Below are positions 19,900 to 29,969 of a DNA stretch of 64,000 nucleotides, piece after piece. The stretch is from contig NZ_LR134356.1 of NCBI RefSeq assembly GCF_900637195.1, positions 1,116,001-1,180,000 of the forward strand, read 5' to 3'. The position numbers were made by a program, and so were the translations under genes. The notes below the pieces were generated by a model. That model searched no databases. It was given only the letters and a program-made list of their open reading frames with translations, and was not told where the DNA came from. Origin of the DNA: Mycolicibacterium aurum. GTDB lineage: Bacteria > Actinomycetota > Actinomycetes > Mycobacteriales > Mycobacteriaceae. The first letter of the stretch is position 1, and each line of letters opens with the position of its first letter.

Positions 19900-20472
19900 A
19901 TGACCACAACAGAGCAGGCAGAAAAGACACTGCCCCGCCTGAAGCAGCGCTACCGCGAAGAGATCCGCGAGTCGCTGCAGAAGGAATTCAATTTCGCCAA
20001 CGCCATGCAGATCCCCGGCGTGGTCAAGGTCGTCGTGAACATGGGTGTCGGTGACGCCGCCCGCGACGCGAAGCTGATCAACGGCGCGGTCAACGACCTG
20101 GCGCTGATCACCGGCCAGAAGCCGGAGATCCGCAAGGCCCGCAAGTCCATCGCCCAGTTCAAGCTCCGTGAAGGCATGCCGATCGGCGCACGCGTCACAC
20201 TGCGCGGCGATCGCATGTGGGAGTTCCTGGACCGGCTGATCTCGATCTCGCTGCCCCGTATCCGCGACTTCCGCGGGCTGAGCCCCAAGCAGTTCGACGG
20301 CACCGGCAACTACACCTTCGGGCTGACCGAGCAGTCGGTCTTCCACGAGATCGACGTCGATTCGATCGATCGCCCCCGCGGCATGGACATCACCGTCGTC
20401 ACCTCGGCGACCAACGACGACGAAGGACGAGCGCTGCTGCGGGCGCTGGGCTTTCCTTTCAAGGAGAACTGA
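19900..20472 (+). CDS. rplE: 50S ribosomal protein L5
   Basis: 190 aa from the ATG at 19900; the in-frame ATG at 19882 lies inside rpl[21 protein letters not shown] and [20 protein letters not shown] are L5 signatures; it binds 5S rRNA in the central protuberance. Confidence 0.97.
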   Translation: MTTTEQAEKTLPRLKQRYREEIRESLQKEFNFANAMQIPGVVKVVVNMGVGDAARDAKLINGAVNDLALITGQKPEIRKARKSIAQFKLREGMPIGARVTLRGDRMWEFLDRLISISLPRIRDFRGLSPKQFDGTGNYTFGLTEQSVFHEIDVDSIDRPRGMDITVVTSATNDDEGRALLRALGFPFKEN

Positions 20473-20476
20473 GCAC

Positions 20477-20662
20477 ATGGCAAAGAAGGCTCTGGTCAAC
20501 AAGGCCAACAAGAAGCCGAAGTTCAAGGTGCGCGGCTACACGCGGTGCAACCGCTGCGGTCGTCCGCACGCAGTCTTCCGCAAGTTCGGCCTGTGCCGAA
20601 TCTGCCTGCGCGAAATGGCGCACGCCGGCGAACTGCCGGGTGTGCAGAAGTCCAGCTGGTAA
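20477..20662 (+). CDS. rpsZ: 30S ribosomal protein S14, zinc-binding type (type Z)
   Basis: 61 aa. The short C+ form, with four zinc ligands in CNRCGRPH and CRIC. Mycobacteria carry this paralog in the spc operon and a zinc-free form elsewhere under zinc control. A strong start, 4 bp after rplE. Confidence 0.98.
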   Translation: MAKKALVNKANKKPKFKVRGYTRCNRCGRPHAVFRKFGLCRICLREMAHAGELPGVQKSSW

Positions 20663-20733
20663 GCCCAGACAATCCAAACATGTTGCGGTAGGCCCCAACC
20701 GGGAACCGCCGCGAGAAAGGTGAACCGGCTGTC

Positions 20734-21132
20734 ATGACCATGACGGATCCGATCGCAGACTTCTTGACTCGTCTGCGCAACGCCAATTCGGCGTATCACG
20801 ACGAAGTGACCTTGCCGCACAGCAAGATCAAGGCCAACATGGCTGAAATCCTCAAGCGCGAGGGCTACATCAGCGATTACCGCACCGAGGATGCCCGCGT
20901 GGGCAAGTCGCTGGTGGTTCAGCTGAAGTACGGCCCCAGCCGGGAACGCAGCATCGCGGGCCTGCGCCGGGTGTCCAAGCCCGGTCTGCGCGTCTATGCG
21001 AAGTCCACCAACCTGCCGCGTGTGCTCGGCGGGCTCGGTGTGGCGATCATTTCCACGTCGTCCGGTCTGAGGACCGACCGCCAGGCATCCCGCGAGGGTG
21101 TCGGCGGCGAAGTCCTCGCGTACGTGTGGTGA
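20734..21132 (+). CDS. rpsH: 30S ribosomal protein S8
   Basis: 132 aa. [20 protein letters not shown] and the [21 protein letters not shown]-terminal region are S8. In E. coli S8 represses the spc operon. GAGAAAGGTG precedes the first ATG, which matches the start used in M. tuberculosis. The 71-bp gap before it has no other gene. Confidence 0.98.
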   Translation: MTMTDPIADFLTRLRNANSAYHDEVTLPHSKIKANMAEILKREGYISDYRTEDARVGKSLVVQLKYGPSRERSIAGLRRVSKPGLRVYAKSTNLPRVLGGLGVAIISTSSGLRTDRQASREGVGGEVLAYVW

Positions 21133-21146
21133 GGGAGGGCTAGAAC

Positions 21147-21686
21147 ATGTCTCGCATTGGAAAGCAGCCGGTGGCAATCCCGACCGGTGTCGACGTGACG
21201 ATCGAAGGCCAGAACGTGGCCGTCAAGGGTCCCAAGGGAACCTTGACCCTCGACGTCGCCGAGCCCATCGAGGTCTCGCGCGGCGACGACGGCACCATCC
21301 TGGTCAGCCGTCCCAACGACGAGCGGCGCAACCGTTCGTTGCACGGACTGTCCCGCACGCTGATCGCGAACCTCGTGACCGGCGTGACCGAGGGCTACAC
21401 CACCAAGATGGAGATCTTCGGCGTGGGTTACCGCGTCGTGGCCAAGGGCAGCAACCTCGAGTTCGCCCTCGGTTACAGCCACCCGGTGCTGATCACCGCT
21501 CCCGAGGGAGTCACCTTCGCGGTGGAGACGCCGACGAAGTTCTCGATCTCCGGTATCGACAAGCAAAAGGTCGGCCAGATCGCGGCGAACATCCGCCGCC
21601 TGCGCAAGAGCGATCCCTATAAGGGCAAGGGGATCCGCTACGAAGGCGAGCAGATCCGTCGCAAGGTCGGAAAGACGGGTAAGTAG
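21147..21686 (+). CDS. rplF: 50S ribosomal protein L6
   Basis: 179 aa. [20 protein letters not shown] and the C-terminal [19 protein letters not shown] end ([20 protein letters not shown]) define L6, located near the factor-binding site. Confidence 0.98.
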   Translation: MSRIGKQPVAIPTGVDVTIEGQNVAVKGPKGTLTLDVAEPIEVSRGDDGTILVSRPNDERRNRSLHGLSRTLIANLVTGVTEGYTTKMEIFGVGYRVVAKGSNLEFALGYSHPVLITAPEGVTFAVETPTKFSISGIDKQKVGQIAANIRRLRKSDPYKGKGIRYEGEQIRRKVGKTGK

Positions 21687-21689
21687 TAG

Positions 21690-22103
21690 ATGGCTACCAA
21701 CACCAAGAACAAAGAAGCTGCCGGGCACGGTCCCGTCGGCAAGAACATCTCCCAGACGCGACGCACGTCGCGGCTGCGCCGGCATGCGCGTCTGCGCAAG
21801 AAGGTCGCGGGCACGGCGGACCGTCCGCGTCTGGTGGTCAACCGTTCCGCGCGGCACATCCATGTGCAGCTGGTCGACGACCTGGAAGGCGTCACGCTCG
21901 CCGCGGCGTCGTCCATCGAGGCCGACGTGCGTGCGGTCGACGGCGACAAGAAGGCCGCCAGCTCGCGGGTCGGTCAGCTGATCGCCGAGCGTGCCAAGGC
22001 CGCAGGCATCGACGAGGTCGTCTTCGACCGCGGCGGGTACACCTACGGCGGACGCATCGCGGCCCTGGCCGACGCGGCACGCGAAGGTGGGCTGAAGTTC
22101 TGA
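21690..22103 (+). CDS. rplR: 50S ribosomal protein L18
   Basis: 137 aa. The L18 core starts at about residue 24 ([20 protein letters not shown]) and ends in [20 protein letters not shown]; it binds 5S rRNA. The N-terminal ~20 residues are a polar extension compared with the 122-aa M. tuberculosis protein. No better internal ATG is seen, so the extension is probably real. Confidence 0.97.
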   Translation: MATNTKNKEAAGHGPVGKNISQTRRTSRLRRHARLRKKVAGTADRPRLVVNRSARHIHVQLVDDLEGVTLAAASSIEADVRAVDGDKKAASSRVGQLIAERAKAAGIDEVVFDRGGYTYGGRIAALADAAREGGLKF

Positions 22104-22134
22104 TGACGAACCAGACCAAAACCGGAAGGAATGC

Positions 22135-22812
22135 ATGATGGCCGAGCAGGCTGCAGGAGCCGGCGGGCCGTCGAGCGACGGCCGCGGTGGCGGACGCGAC
22201 GACCGTGGAGGCCGTGGACGCCGTGACGATCGTGGTGGCCGTGGAGGACGCGACGACCGCGAGAAGAGCAACTACATCGAGCGCGTCGTCACGATCAACC
22301 GCGTGTCGAAGGTGGTCAAGGGTGGTCGCCGGTTCAGCTTCACCGCGCTGGTGATCGTCGGCGACGGCAAGGGCATGGTCGGTGTCGGCTACGGCAAGGC
22401 CAAGGAAGTTCCCGCCGCGATCGCCAAGGGCGTCGAAGAGGCTCGCAAGAACTTCTTCCGTGTCCCGCTGATCGGTGGCACCGTGGTCCACCCCGTCCAG
22501 GGTGAGGCTGCTGCCGGTGTCGTGATGCTGCGTCCGGCCAGCCCCGGTACCGGCGTCATCGCCGGCGGTGCGTGCCGCGCGGTGCTGGAATGCGCCGGCG
22601 TGCACGACGTGCTGGCGAAGTCGCTGGGCAGTGACAACGCGATCAACGTGGTGCACGCCACGGTTGCCGCGCTGAAGCTGCTGCAGCGTCCCGAAGAGGT
22701 CGCGGCGCGCCGTGGCCTGCCTATCGAGGATGTAGCGCCTGCAGGCATGCTCAGGGCTCGCCGTGAGGCCGAGGCCCTGGCCGCCACCGCGGCGCGTGAA
22801 GGAACGGCGTAA
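22135..22812 (+). CDS. rpsE: 30S ribosomal protein S5
   Basis: 225 aa (222-224 if the second ATG is used). The S5 core begins near residue 45 ([20 protein letters not shown]). Before it is a Gly/Arg/Asp-rich stretch with repeated RDDRGGRG units, encoded by imperfect DNA repeats at about 22190-22260. Extensions here vary among mycobacteria. S5 acts in decoding fidelity and mRNA unwinding. Confidence 0.97.
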   Translation: MMAEQAAGAGGPSSDGRGGGRDDRGGRGRRDDRGGRGGRDDREKSNYIERVVTINRVSKVVKGGRRFSFTALVIVGDGKGMVGVGYGKAKEVPAAIAKGVEEARKNFFRVPLIGGTVVHPVQGEAAAGVVMLRPASPGTGVIAGGACRAVLECAGVHDVLAKSLGSDNAINVVHATVAALKLLQRPEEVAARRGLPIEDVAPAGMLRARREAEALAATAAREGTA

Positions 22813-22817
22813 TCACC

Positions 22818-22997
22818 ATGGCAGAACTCAAGATCACCCAGGTGCGCAGCACCATCGGTGCGCGGTGGAAGCAGCGTGAAACGCTGCGGACACTCGGGTT
22901 GCGCAAGATTCGTCAGTCGGTTGTCCGCGAGGACTCCGCCCAGACGCGCGGCCTGATCAAGACCGTGCATCACCTCGTCACGGTGGAAGAGGTTTAA
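22818..22997 (+). CDS. rpmD: 50S ribosomal protein L30
   Basis: 59 aa, easily missed by length filters. [20 protein letters not shown] and [20 protein letters not shown] are typical L30. It starts 5 bp after rpsE and its TAA is 2 bp before the rplO ATG. Confidence 0.97.
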   Translation: MAELKITQVRSTIGARWKQRETLRTLGLRKIRQSVVREDSAQTRGLIKTVHHLVTVEEV

Positions 22998-22999
22998 CC

Positions 23000-23443
23000 A
23001 TGACACCCATCAAGCTCCACGACCTGAGGCCCGCCCCGGGAGAGAAGAAAGCCAAGACCCGCGTGGGTCGCGGCGAAGGCTCCAAGGGTAAGACGTCCGG
23101 TCGCGGCACCAAGGGCACCAAGGCACGCAAGAACGTCCCCGCGACGTTCGAGGGTGGCCAGATGCCCATTCACATGCGGCTGCCCAAGCTCAAGGGCTTC
23201 CGTAACCGCTTCCGCACCGAATACGGCGTCGTCAACGTGGGCGACATCGCCCGGGTGTTCCCCGACGGCGGCACCATCGGTGTCGACGAGCTCGTGGCCA
23301 AGGGTCTGGTTCGCAAGAACGTCCTGGTCAAGGTGCTCGGTGACGGCAAGCTGACCGCCAAGGCCGATGTGACCGCACACAAGTTCAGCGGAAGCGCCCG
23401 CGAGGCGATCACCGCCGCGGGTGGCACGGCCACCGAACTGTAG
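23000..23443 (+). CDS. rplO: 50S ribosomal protein L15
   Basis: 147 aa. [20 protein letters not shown] with the glycine-rich [20 protein letters not shown] segment is L15. It ends this operon: a strong terminator follows, and secY, which often comes next in bacteria, is 8.6 kb away. Confidence 0.98.
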   Translation: MTPIKLHDLRPAPGEKKAKTRVGRGEGSKGKTSGRGTKGTKARKNVPATFEGGQMPIHMRLPKLKGFRNRFRTEYGVVNVGDIARVFPDGGTIGVDELVAKGLVRKNVLVKVLGDGKLTAKADVTAHKFSGSAREAITAAGGTATEL

Positions 23444-23462
23444 ACACGCATCTCGTCTCGCA

Positions 23463-23488
23463 GAACCCCCGCCCCGGCGGGGGTTCTT
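23463..23488 (+). terminator. Rho-independent terminator of the spc operon
   Basis: GAACCCCCGCC (23463-23473) and GGCGGGGGTTC (23476-23486) are perfect 11-bp arms, folding with a small loop of a few bases; TT follows. It ends the rplN-rplO transcript. Confidence 0.88.
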
Positions 23489-23572
23489 GCGTTCACCGGA
23501 CTGTAACGCCCGTAACGGCACGGCGCCGGATCACGATCTACACTTCGCATGCCGATACCCGAGGAGCACTCC

Positions 23573-23920
23573 ATGATTCGCCACCGCCGAACCGCCGCTG
23601 TCGCGGCGTTCGCCGCCGGATTCGCCATGTTCGGCAGCGTCGCAACGGCTCACGCGCAGACGAAAGACGAAGCCTTCACCGCAGCCGTGGTTTCCCTGGG
23701 CATCCCGCTGGGCCCTGACCAGGAAGCGCCCGTGCTCGGACACAAGGTGTGCGAGATGCTCACCGGCGGCATCACCGGCAACCCCAACCCTGTTCCCGTC
23801 GTCCGCGGCGTGGTGCAGACACTGGCCAACAACGGCATCAGCCGGGAGCAGGCAGGCAGCCTCACGCGCCTCTCGGTCGCCGCCTACTGCCCGCAGTTCT
23901 CCCGCCTGGTCGGTCGCTGA
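23573..23920 (+). CDS. Small secreted DUF732 protein
   Basis: 115 aa from the ATG at 23573, which has GAGGAGCACTCC in front; an earlier ATG at 23549 has none. A signal peptide ends in AHAQT (cleavage after AHA at about residue 29). The mature part carries two cysteines (KVCEML and AAYCPQF) and the pattern of the DUF732 family of small mycobacterial secreted proteins, whose function is unknown. A TACACT -10 box is at 23539-23544. The 3' end overlaps the convergent hydrolase gene by 37 bp. Confidence 0.85.
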   Translation: MIRHRRTAAVAAFAAGFAMFGSVATAHAQTKDEAFTAAVVSLGIPLGPDQEAPVLGHKVCEMLTGGITGNPNPVPVVRGVVQTLANNGISREQAGSLTRLSVAAYCPQFSRLVGR

Positions 23921-24594
23921 CCCGGCCGTAGGTGGACGTCGAAGAACGCGACGATCCGCCGCCACGCATCCTCGGCCTCCGGCTCGGAGAACCGGAACCC
24001 GGGGATGTGCTCGAAGATCCGCAGCCGCCACGGGCCGTCGCGCCAGTCGTTCATGAACGAGTGGCCCACGTCGGGATACTCCCGCACGTCGTGCGGCACC
24101 CCTGCCTCGGCGAGGAGCGCGTCCAGCCGTGCCGCGTGCCCCTTCAGTGAGGGATCGCGGGCGCCGTAGCTGGCGACGACCGGACAGCTGAGCCGCAACG
24201 CCTCCGAATCCCGCGGCCAGTTCCCGTAGTTCGGGGCCGTGGCGTCGAACACCGCCTGCGGTGCCAGCAGAAGGCAGAATCCGCCGCCGATGCAGAAGCC
24301 GACCGAGCCGATGGTGCCGGTGCAATCCGGGCGCGCGGCCAACTGATCCCGCGCCGCCACGATCTCGTCGACCGCCGCGCCGGACCCGGTCTGCAGGGAC
24401 CGGGCCATCGCGCGGACGCAGCGGATCCGTCTGCCGGGATGGATGAGGTTGGGCGCCAGTGTCAGGAAGCCCGCCCCGGCCAAGCGGTCGCACGCGCGGC
24501 GGATGTCCAGCGACAGCCCCCCGATGTCGTGGATGACGACGACCCCCGGCCACGGCCCCTCGCCGTCGGGCACGGCCAGATACCCGGCCGTCAC
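23884..24594 (-). CDS. Dienelactone hydrolase family protein
   Basis: 236 aa from the GTG at 24594, which overlaps the upstream monooxygenase stop as GTGA. An alpha/beta hydrolase with a cysteine nucleophile in GFCIGGGF, the acid in GARDPSL and the base in DVGHSFMND, the triad of dienelactone hydrolases. A longer in-frame reading upstream lies wholly inside the monooxygenase gene and is rejected. Coupling to a flavin monooxygenase suggests ring hydroxylation followed by lactone or ester hydrolysis of an unknown compound. Confidence 0.88.
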   Translation of the reverse strand: MTAGYLAVPDGEGPWPGVVVIHDIGGLSLDIRRACDRLAGAGFLTLAPNLIHPGRRIRCVRAMARSLQTGSGAAVDEIVAARDQLAARPDCTGTIGSVGFCIGGGFCLLLAPQAVFDATAPNYGNWPRDSEALRLSCPVVASYGARDPSLKGHAARLDALLAEAGVPHDVREYPDVGHSFMNDWRDGPWRLRIFEHIPGFRFSEPEAEDAWRRIVAFFDVHLRPGQRPTRRENCGQ

Positions 24595-25793
24595 GACGCC
24601 AGCGCAGGATAGCCGGGCAGCTCGTCGGCGTCCGTCTCCGGTGAGGAGAACCGGTCTGCCAGGGCCCGGCCGGGACGGGATCCCGCCACGCGCAGCAGGT
24701 TCCGCATGACAGCCAGGCCGGCCCTGCTGCGGGGATGGGCCAGTCGTGGCGTGCCGGGAGGGAGCTTCTGGGCCCGGTCCACCAGCGGGCGCATGCGCCG
24801 CTCGTAGCCTGCGACCGCGGCGGGCAGCGATGTGGCCGTCGCGATCTCGCCGGCCAGGATGTAGGCCCCGGTCAGCGCCAGGGTGGTACCGACGCCGCTG
24901 ACCGGGGTCGCGCACCAGGCGGCGTCGCCGCAGAGGATCACCCGCCCGTTCGACCAGCGCGGCGCCCTGACTTGCGTGAGGTAGTCCAGGTAGAGCTCGT
25001 CGGTGGTGTGCAGTGCCGCGCGTATCCGGGGGGCCTGCCACCCGACATTCCGGTAGATCTCGTCGATGGCGGCACGCTGTCGCTCGGAGTCGAGGGACTG
25101 CAGTTCCGGATCGCCGGACAGGAACGACAGAGCGACCCGCGTGGTCCCGACGTTGTCCGGGCGCATCGTGATGGACCGGCCACCGGTGGTGTTGTACCAG
25201 GTCCACCACTGGTCATCGGTGGGCTCGCGGGCAATGGTGCCGAACGCGGTGTAGAGCCCCAACTCCCGCAGGTCGACGTCGTCGAACAGCCGGTCCCGAG
25301 TCCGGGACCGCGAGCCCTCGGCGACGATCACGGCGTCGACCCGGTGCGACGCCCCACCCGCCATGGTCACCTTCGCGCCGTCGGCATCCTGCTCGATGCG
25401 GTCGACCTGATCGCCGAACACGTAGGTCACGGCGCCGGGGGCGGCCTCGACGAGGGTGCGGGCCAGGGTGCCGCGCAGGATCTCGATCTGCGCCGTAGCT
25501 CCGCCGCTGTCGTCGTCGCCGGCGGGAAACTCCGCCAGCACACCCCGATCGCCGACGAACCGCAGACCCACTTCGCCGGTGGTCCTGGCCGCCACGGTCT
25601 CTTCGAGTCCCATGCGCCGCAGCACTTCTCGACCGGAACCACGCACGTCGACGTTCTGGCCGGCGGTGCGCAGCGAGTCGGCACGCTCGACGACCGTCAC
25701 GTGATGGCCGGCCCGAGCGAGCCAGTACGCCGCTGTCGGTCCGGCGATACTCGCGCCCGAGATGAGGATGTCCACGGACGCCACGATACCCAT
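24591..25793 (-). CDS. FAD-dependent monooxygenase (PHBH/TetX-like)
   Basis: 400 aa. FAD-binding GASIAGPTAAYWLARAGHHV near residue 13, and the second FAD motif CGDAAWCATPVSGVGTTLAL near residue 288, as in class A flavin hydroxylases. The enzyme would hydroxylate a small ring compound with NAD(P)H. It is divergent from a MarR regulator and coupled to the dienelactone hydrolase. In-frame GTG codons a few residues in are alternative starts. Confidence 0.87.
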   Translation of the reverse strand: MGIVASVDILISGASIAGPTAAYWLARAGHHVTVVERADSLRTAGQNVDVRGSGREVLRRMGLEETVAARTTGEVGLRFVGDRGVLAEFPAGDDDSGGATAQIEILRGTLARTLVEAAPGAVTYVFGDQVDRIEQDADGAKVTMAGGASHRVDAVIVAEGSRSRTRDRLFDDVDLRELGLYTAFGTIAREPTDDQWWTWYNTTGGRSITMRPDNVGTTRVALSFLSGDPELQSLDSERQRAAIDEIYRNVGWQAPRIRAALHTTDELYLDYLTQVRAPRWSNGRVILCGDAAWCATPVSGVGTTLALTGAYILAGEIATATSLPAAVAGYERRMRPLVDRAQKLPPGTPRLAHPRSRAGLAVMRNLLRVAGSRPGRALADRFSSPETDADELPGYPALAS

Positions 25794-25797
25794 GTAT

Positions 25798-25825
25798 CTT
25801 CACAATGAAACTACTTCACAATGAA
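25798..25825. promoter_or_regulatory. Tandem MarR operator candidates
   Basis: CTTCACAATGAA occurs twice as an exact direct repeat (25798-25809 and 25814-25825), 16 bp apart, and each copy is itself an inverted repeat TTCA-CAA-TGAA. It lies between the divergent monooxygenase and MarR genes, where a MarR dimer pair would bind. Confidence 0.65.
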
Positions 25826-25835
25826 GGGGGTGCCG

Positions 25836-26333
25836 ATGGCGGAACCGGACACCGAGATGACGCCGCAGGGGCGCGCGCTGATGGAACGCCTGCGGACCTT
25901 CGCCGCGGACTACACCGATCTCACCCATCACCTGGCCGGCTGGCTCGGGGTGCACTCGGCCGACGCCGCAGCGCTGGCTGAGGTCCTCTACGCCGAAGAC
26001 GCAGGCAGACCGCTGCAACCCGCACGCCTGGCCCGCCGGATCGGGCTGTCCTCGGGGGCGACGTCGTCTCTGCTCAATCGTCTCGAAGGTGCCGGGTTAC
26101 TCAGCCGCAGCCGCGAACACGCGGACCGGCGGGTGGTGACGCTGCGCAGCGTGCCCGCGGTCAGCGCGCAGGCGGGCCACTTCTTCGCACCGCTCACCGA
26201 GCGGGTCAACGCCGTGCTCGACGAGGCCGATCCTGCGCTGCTGGCGGCGTTCGAGCAGCTGCTGGGCCGGCTGCACGAGGCGATGGAAGACGTCATCGAC
26301 AACATCGACGACCTCGTCCCGCCGCGGCAGTGA
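25836..26333 (+). CDS. MarR family transcriptional regulator
   Basis: 165 aa. The ATG at 25836 is chosen because GAAGGGGG precedes it; the ATG at 25821 lies inside the operator-like repeat. A winged helix (ARRIGLSSGATSSLLNRLEG, then the wing SREHADRRVV) is in the middle, with dimerisation helices at both ends. It probably controls the divergent monooxygenase/hydrolase pair and itself through the repeats at 25798-25825. Confidence 0.88.
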   Translation: MAEPDTEMTPQGRALMERLRTFAADYTDLTHHLAGWLGVHSADAAALAEVLYAEDAGRPLQPARLARRIGLSSGATSSLLNRLEGAGLLSRSREHADRRVVTLRSVPAVSAQAGHFFAPLTERVNAVLDEADPALLAAFEQLLGRLHEAMEDVIDNIDDLVPPRQ

Positions 26334-26350
26334 CCCCCGCGGGCCGTCGG

Positions 26351-26356
26351 TACGCT
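26351..26356 (+). promoter_or_regulatory. Leaderless -10 element of sppA
   Basis: TACGCT is 6 nt before the ATG at 26363, matching TANNNT for a leaderless mRNA. This decides the sppA start against the in-frame ATG-equivalent at 26330. Confidence 0.6.
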
Positions 26357-26362
26357 CGAATC

Positions 26363-28138
26363 ATGATCTCTGTGCTGTCCGGGGTACCCGGGTTCGACGA
26401 CGTTCGTGAGTTCGCCCGCAAGGTCGACACCGCCCGGCATCAGGGCGTCCCCGACGGATGCATCCTCGAGCTCGACCTGCAGAGCGCTCCCCCCGAGACC
26501 GCCGGTTTCGACCCCATGGCCTTCATCAACGGGTCCGGCCGTCCGCTGCTGCTCCGTGAGACCGTCGCCGCGCTGCACCGCGCCGCCGAGGACCCCCGTG
26601 TCGCCGGCCTGATCGCCCGGGTGCAGATCGATGCCGCCCCGCCGGGACCGGTGCAGGAGCTGCGCGATGCGATCCTGGCGTTCACCGCGAAGAAGCCGTC
26701 GCTTGCGTGGGCCGAAACGTACCCGGGCACGCTGTCGTACTACCTGGCGTCGGCGTTCGGCGAGGTGTGGATGCAGCCGTCGGGCACGGTGGGCCTGGTG
26801 GGGTTCGCCACCAGTGCGCTGTTCCTGCGCGATGCGCTCGACAAGCTCGGCGTCGAGGCACAGTTCGTGGCGCGCGGTGAATACAAGTCGGCGGCAAACC
26901 TTTTCACCCAGGACAGGTACACCGAGCCGCACCGCGAAGCCGACGCCGCGCTGGTCAACGGCCTACGCGCTCAGGTGTGGGACGCGGTGGCCGCGTCGCG
27001 GGGCATCGACGTCACGGCCCTGGACGCACTCGCCGACCGGGCCCCGCTGCTGCGCGAGGACGCGGTGACCGCAGGGTTGGTCGACCGCATCGGGTTTCGT
27101 GACGAGGTGTACGCCCGGATCGCGGAGATGACCGGCGCCGAGGGTGTCTCGCCGGAGACCGGAGACGCCGACGGTGAGGGCGCTCCGCCTCGGCTGTACC
27201 TGGCCCGCTACGCACGCGCCAAGAAGCCGAGCGTCCCCGGCGTGAAGAGTCACCCCAAGATCGCCGTCGTGACGGTGGCCGGTGCCATCGTCAGCGGCCG
27301 GGGCGGGCGGCAGATGCCCCCGATGGGCGGTGCCAACTCCGGTGGCGACACCATCGCCGCCGCGCTGCGCCAGGCCGCAGCCGACGACGACGTCGTCGCG
27401 GTGGTGCTGCGCGTGGACAGCCCGGGCGGCTCGGTCACCGGCTCGGAGACCATCTGGCGCGAAGTCGTGCGCACCCGGGAGCGCGGCAAGCCCGTGGTCG
27501 CCTCGATGGGCGGGGTCGCGGCCTCCGGCGGCTACTACGTGTCGATGGCTGCTGACGCCATCGTCGCCAACCCCGGCACCATCACCGGTTCCATCGGTGT
27601 GGTGACGGGCAAGTTCATCGCCCGCGACCTGAAGGACCGTCTCGGTGTCGGCTCGGATTCGGTGCGCACCAACGCCAATGCCGACGCCTGGTCGATCAAC
27701 GCGCCCTTCACAGAGGAGCAGCATGCGCAGGTGGTGGCCGAGGCCGATCTGTTCTACACCGATTTCGTGCAGCGGGTCGCCGACGGTCGCAACATGAGCG
27801 TCGATGCCGTCGAGCAGGTGGCGCGGGGCCGGGTGTGGACCGGCGCCGACGCGCTGGAGCGCGGTCTTGTCGACGAGCTCGGCGGGTTACGGGTCGCGAT
27901 CCGCCGCGCCAAGGCTCTCGCCGGCATCGACGAGGACGCCAAGGCCGTCATCGAGAACCTGCCGGGGTCCTCGCTGCGAGACATGTTGCGCCCCAAGCCC
28001 TCCTCGCAGCCCGCAGCTGCGTCGCTGCCGGATGCGCTGGGCGCCATGGCGGTTCGCTCGGTGATGGGCCTGCTCGATCAGACGCAGCGATCGCTCACCG
28101 GTGTCAACGTGTTGTGGCTGGGGGAGACGCGCTACTGA
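26363..28138 (+). CDS. sppA: Signal peptide peptidase SppA, 67 kDa type
   Basis: 591 aa from the leaderless ATG. Two tandem peptidase S49 domains: the N-terminal one holds the general-base lysine ([13 protein letters not shown]), the C-terminal one the nucleophile serine ([16 protein letters not shown]). This is the long E. coli-like form that cuts remnant signal peptides in the membrane. No clear N-terminal membrane anchor is visible, as in the mycobacterial protein Rv0724, which has the same place after rplO. The last 7 bp overlap the convergent methyltransferase gene. Confidence 0.93.
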   Translation: MISVLSGVPGFDDVREFARKVDTARHQGVPDGCILELDLQSAPPETAGFDPMAFINGSGRPLLLRETVAALHRAAEDPRVAGLIARVQIDAAPPGPVQELRDAILAFTAKKPSLAWAETYPGTLSYYLASAFGEVWMQPSGTVGLVGFATSALFLRDALDKLGVEAQFVARGEYKSAANLFTQDRYTEPHREADAALVNGLRAQVWDAVAASRGIDVTALDALADRAPLLREDAVTAGLVDRIGFRDEVYARIAEMTGAEGVSPETGDADGEGAPPRLYLARYARAKKPSVPGVKSHPKIAVVTVAGAIVSGRGGRQMPPMGGANSGGDTIAAALRQAAADDDVVAVVLRVDSPGGSVTGSETIWREVVRTRERGKPVVASMGGVAASGGYYVSMAADAIVANPGTITGSIGVVTGKFIARDLKDRLGVGSDSVRTNANADAWSINAPFTEEQHAQVVAEADLFYTDFVQRVADGRNMSVDAVEQVARGRVWTGADALERGLVDELGGLRVAIRRAKALAGIDEDAKAVIENLPGSSLRDMLRPKPSSQPAAASLPDALGAMAVRSVMGLLDQTQRSLTGVNVLWLGETRY

Positions 28139-29067
28139 GCCAGGCGGGCGTTGACGTAGACGATCTCGCCCAGCGGATCGGTGGCGTCCGAGTCGGCCGC
28201 GACATCCGGCAGCGTGCGTCCGTAGCGGGTGAACAGCTCACGGCGGGACACGTCGGTCACGTCCCATCCCTGCCCGCGCAGGTAATCCATGACGGGGGTG
28301 CGCTCACCCGCGTACACGAGTGCGGGCATGTCGATGTCGAGACCGAGTTCTCGAATCGGCTGTGTCAGCGCGCGGACCTTGTCCGGGTCGAAATCGACTA
28401 TGCCAGGAGCGAATTCGGTGGCGATCGTGCTCGAGGGCGCCGACATCGCCGTGATCTGGTCGAACAACCGGTCCTGGGCTTCGGGCGGCAGATACACCAG
28501 CAGGCCCTCGGCCAGCCAGGCGGTGGGCCGCGATTCGTCGAACCCCGCCGCCCGCAGGGCAGCAGGCCAGTCATCGCGCAGATCGATCGGTACCGGTCGG
28601 TGCCGGGCCGTCGGCTGCGCGCCGAGCGCACTCAGCGTCTGCGTCTTGAACTCGATCACCTTCGGCTGGTCGATCTCGAAGACGACGGTGTCCGCCGGCC
28701 AGGGCAGACGGTACGCCCGCGCATCCAGGCCGGACGCCAGGATCACCACCTGGCGGATCGCGGGGGGTCCGGCCGCCACGGCGGCGGTGCAGCAGTCGTC
28801 GAAGAACTTGGTGCGCACCGCCATTCCGTCGATCATCGCCTGCGCGCGTTCGGGTGAACCGTCGGGCAACAGAGACAGATCCAGCTCCCCGTCGAGCATC
28901 TTGGTGAAGAACTCGATACCGACGGCACGCACCAGCGGATCGGCGTACGGGTCGTCGATCAGCGGGTCGGGATCGGCGGTGGCGGCCGCCCGTCCCGCGG
29001 CGACCATCGTGGCCGTGGCCCCCACGCTGGTGGCCGGATCCCAGGAGTCGTCGGAGGTGCGCGCCAT
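28132..29067 (-). CDS. SAM-dependent methyltransferase, TIGR00027/LCMT-like (copy 4)
   Basis: 311 aa. Opens [38 protein letters not shown] is the SAM-binding loop and [14 protein letters not shown] the acidic ribose contact. This class (PF04072) is greatly expanded in mycobacteria and the acceptors are unknown. It is the last of four tandem paralogs read from 31824 downward, 2 bp after copy 3. Confidence 0.9.
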   Translation of the reverse strand: MARTSDDSWDPATSVGATATMVAAGRAAATADPDPLIDDPYADPLVRAVGIEFFTKMLDGELDLSLLPDGSPERAQAMIDGMAVRTKFFDDCCTAAVAAGPPAIRQVVILASGLDARAYRLPWPADTVVFEIDQPKVIEFKTQTLSALGAQPTARHRPVPIDLRDDWPAALRAAGFDESRPTAWLAEGLLVYLPPEAQDRLFDQITAMSAPSSTIATEFAPGIVDFDPDKVRALTQPIRELGLDIDMPALVYAGERTPVMDYLRGQGWDVTDVSRRELFTRYGRTLPDVAADSDATDPLGEIVYVNARLAQ

Positions 29068-29069
29068 CG

Positions 29070-29969
29070 CTATGCCAGCTCTGCCGAGAGGTAGCCGGAG
29101 TCGCCCGCCATTGCGATGAGATTGTCCGCCGGCGCCTGGAAACCGTTGGCCTCGTACGCCGCTGATCCGCTCAGCACGTCGGTGCGCCAGCCCTGCGCGC
29201 GCAGATGCTCGGCGGCCGACGTGCGCGGCCCGCTGTAGAACAGCTCCTGCAGGTTGATGTCACTGCCGTGGCGCCGGGCCCGTTCGGTCATGGCCTTGGC
29301 CCAGTCCCCGGTGAGCGCCTTGGCGTCCATGTGCTCGGTGGCGAGGCGGCTGCCCGGAGCGCTGAGCGCGCTGATGTTGTCCAGCAGGCGGTCCTGCGCC
29401 TCGGGTGGCAGGTAGATCAGCAGCCCTTCGGCGATCCATGCTGTCGGCTGCGAGGGGTCGAAGCCCGCCTCCCGCAGGGCCGTCGGCCAATCCTCGCGCA
29501 GATCGATGCCGACGGTCCGCCGGTCAGCGGTGGGCGCCGCGCCGGCGTCGGCGAGCACCCGGGTCTTGAACTCGATGACGGTGGGCTGGTCGATCTCGAA
29601 CACCGTGGTGCCGTCGGGCCATGACAGCCGGAAGGCGCGGGTGTCCAGCCCGGAGGCGAGGATCACCGCCTGCCGGATACCGGCCGCGCCCGCGGCGGTG
29701 AAGAAGTCGTCGAAGAACCGGGTGCGCACCGCGATGTGCTCGCGCATCTGGTCGGCGCCGAACAGCGGGTCGTCGCCGAAGTCGATGTCACCGCCGGCCA
29801 CCTTGATGAAATGCGGCAGGCCGACCGCCTCGACGAGGAGGGCGGCGTACGGATCGTCGATCAGCGGGTCGGGTCCGCGGCTGGCCAGCGCGCGCGTCGC
29901 GGCCACCGACGTCGCGGTGGCTCCGACGCTGGAGGCCAGGTCCCAGGTGTCGCCATCAGTGCGGGGCAT
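29070..29969 (-). CDS. SAM-dependent methyltransferase, TIGR00027/LCMT-like (copy 3)
   Basis: 299 aa. Same family pattern: [40 protein letters not shown] and [17 protein letters not shown]. It diverges more from copies 1 and 2 in the N-terminal third ([18 protein letters not shown]) and in the C-terminal lid, so acceptor specificity may differ. Its start overlaps the end of copy 2 by 14 bp. Confidence 0.9.
   Translation of the reverse strand: MPRTDGDTWDLASSVGATATSVAATRALASRGPDPLIDDPYAALLVEAVGLPHFIKVAGGDIDFGDDPLFGADQMREHIAVRTRFFDDFFTAAGAAGIRQAVILASGLDTRAFRLSWPDGTTVFEIDQPTVIEFKTRVLADAGAAPTADRRTVGIDLREDWPTALREAGFDPSQPTAWIAEGLLIYLPPEAQDRLLDNISALSAPGSRLATEHMDAKALTGDWAKAMTERARRHGSDINLQELFYSGPRTSAAEHLRAQGWRTDVLSGSAAYEANGFQAPADNLIAMAGDSGYLSAELA

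Noticed and set aside
24595..25209. Long upstream extension of the dienelactone hydrolase frame
   Set aside because: It lies wholly inside the monooxygenase gene in another frame; the GTGA overlap gives a normal-length hydrolase.
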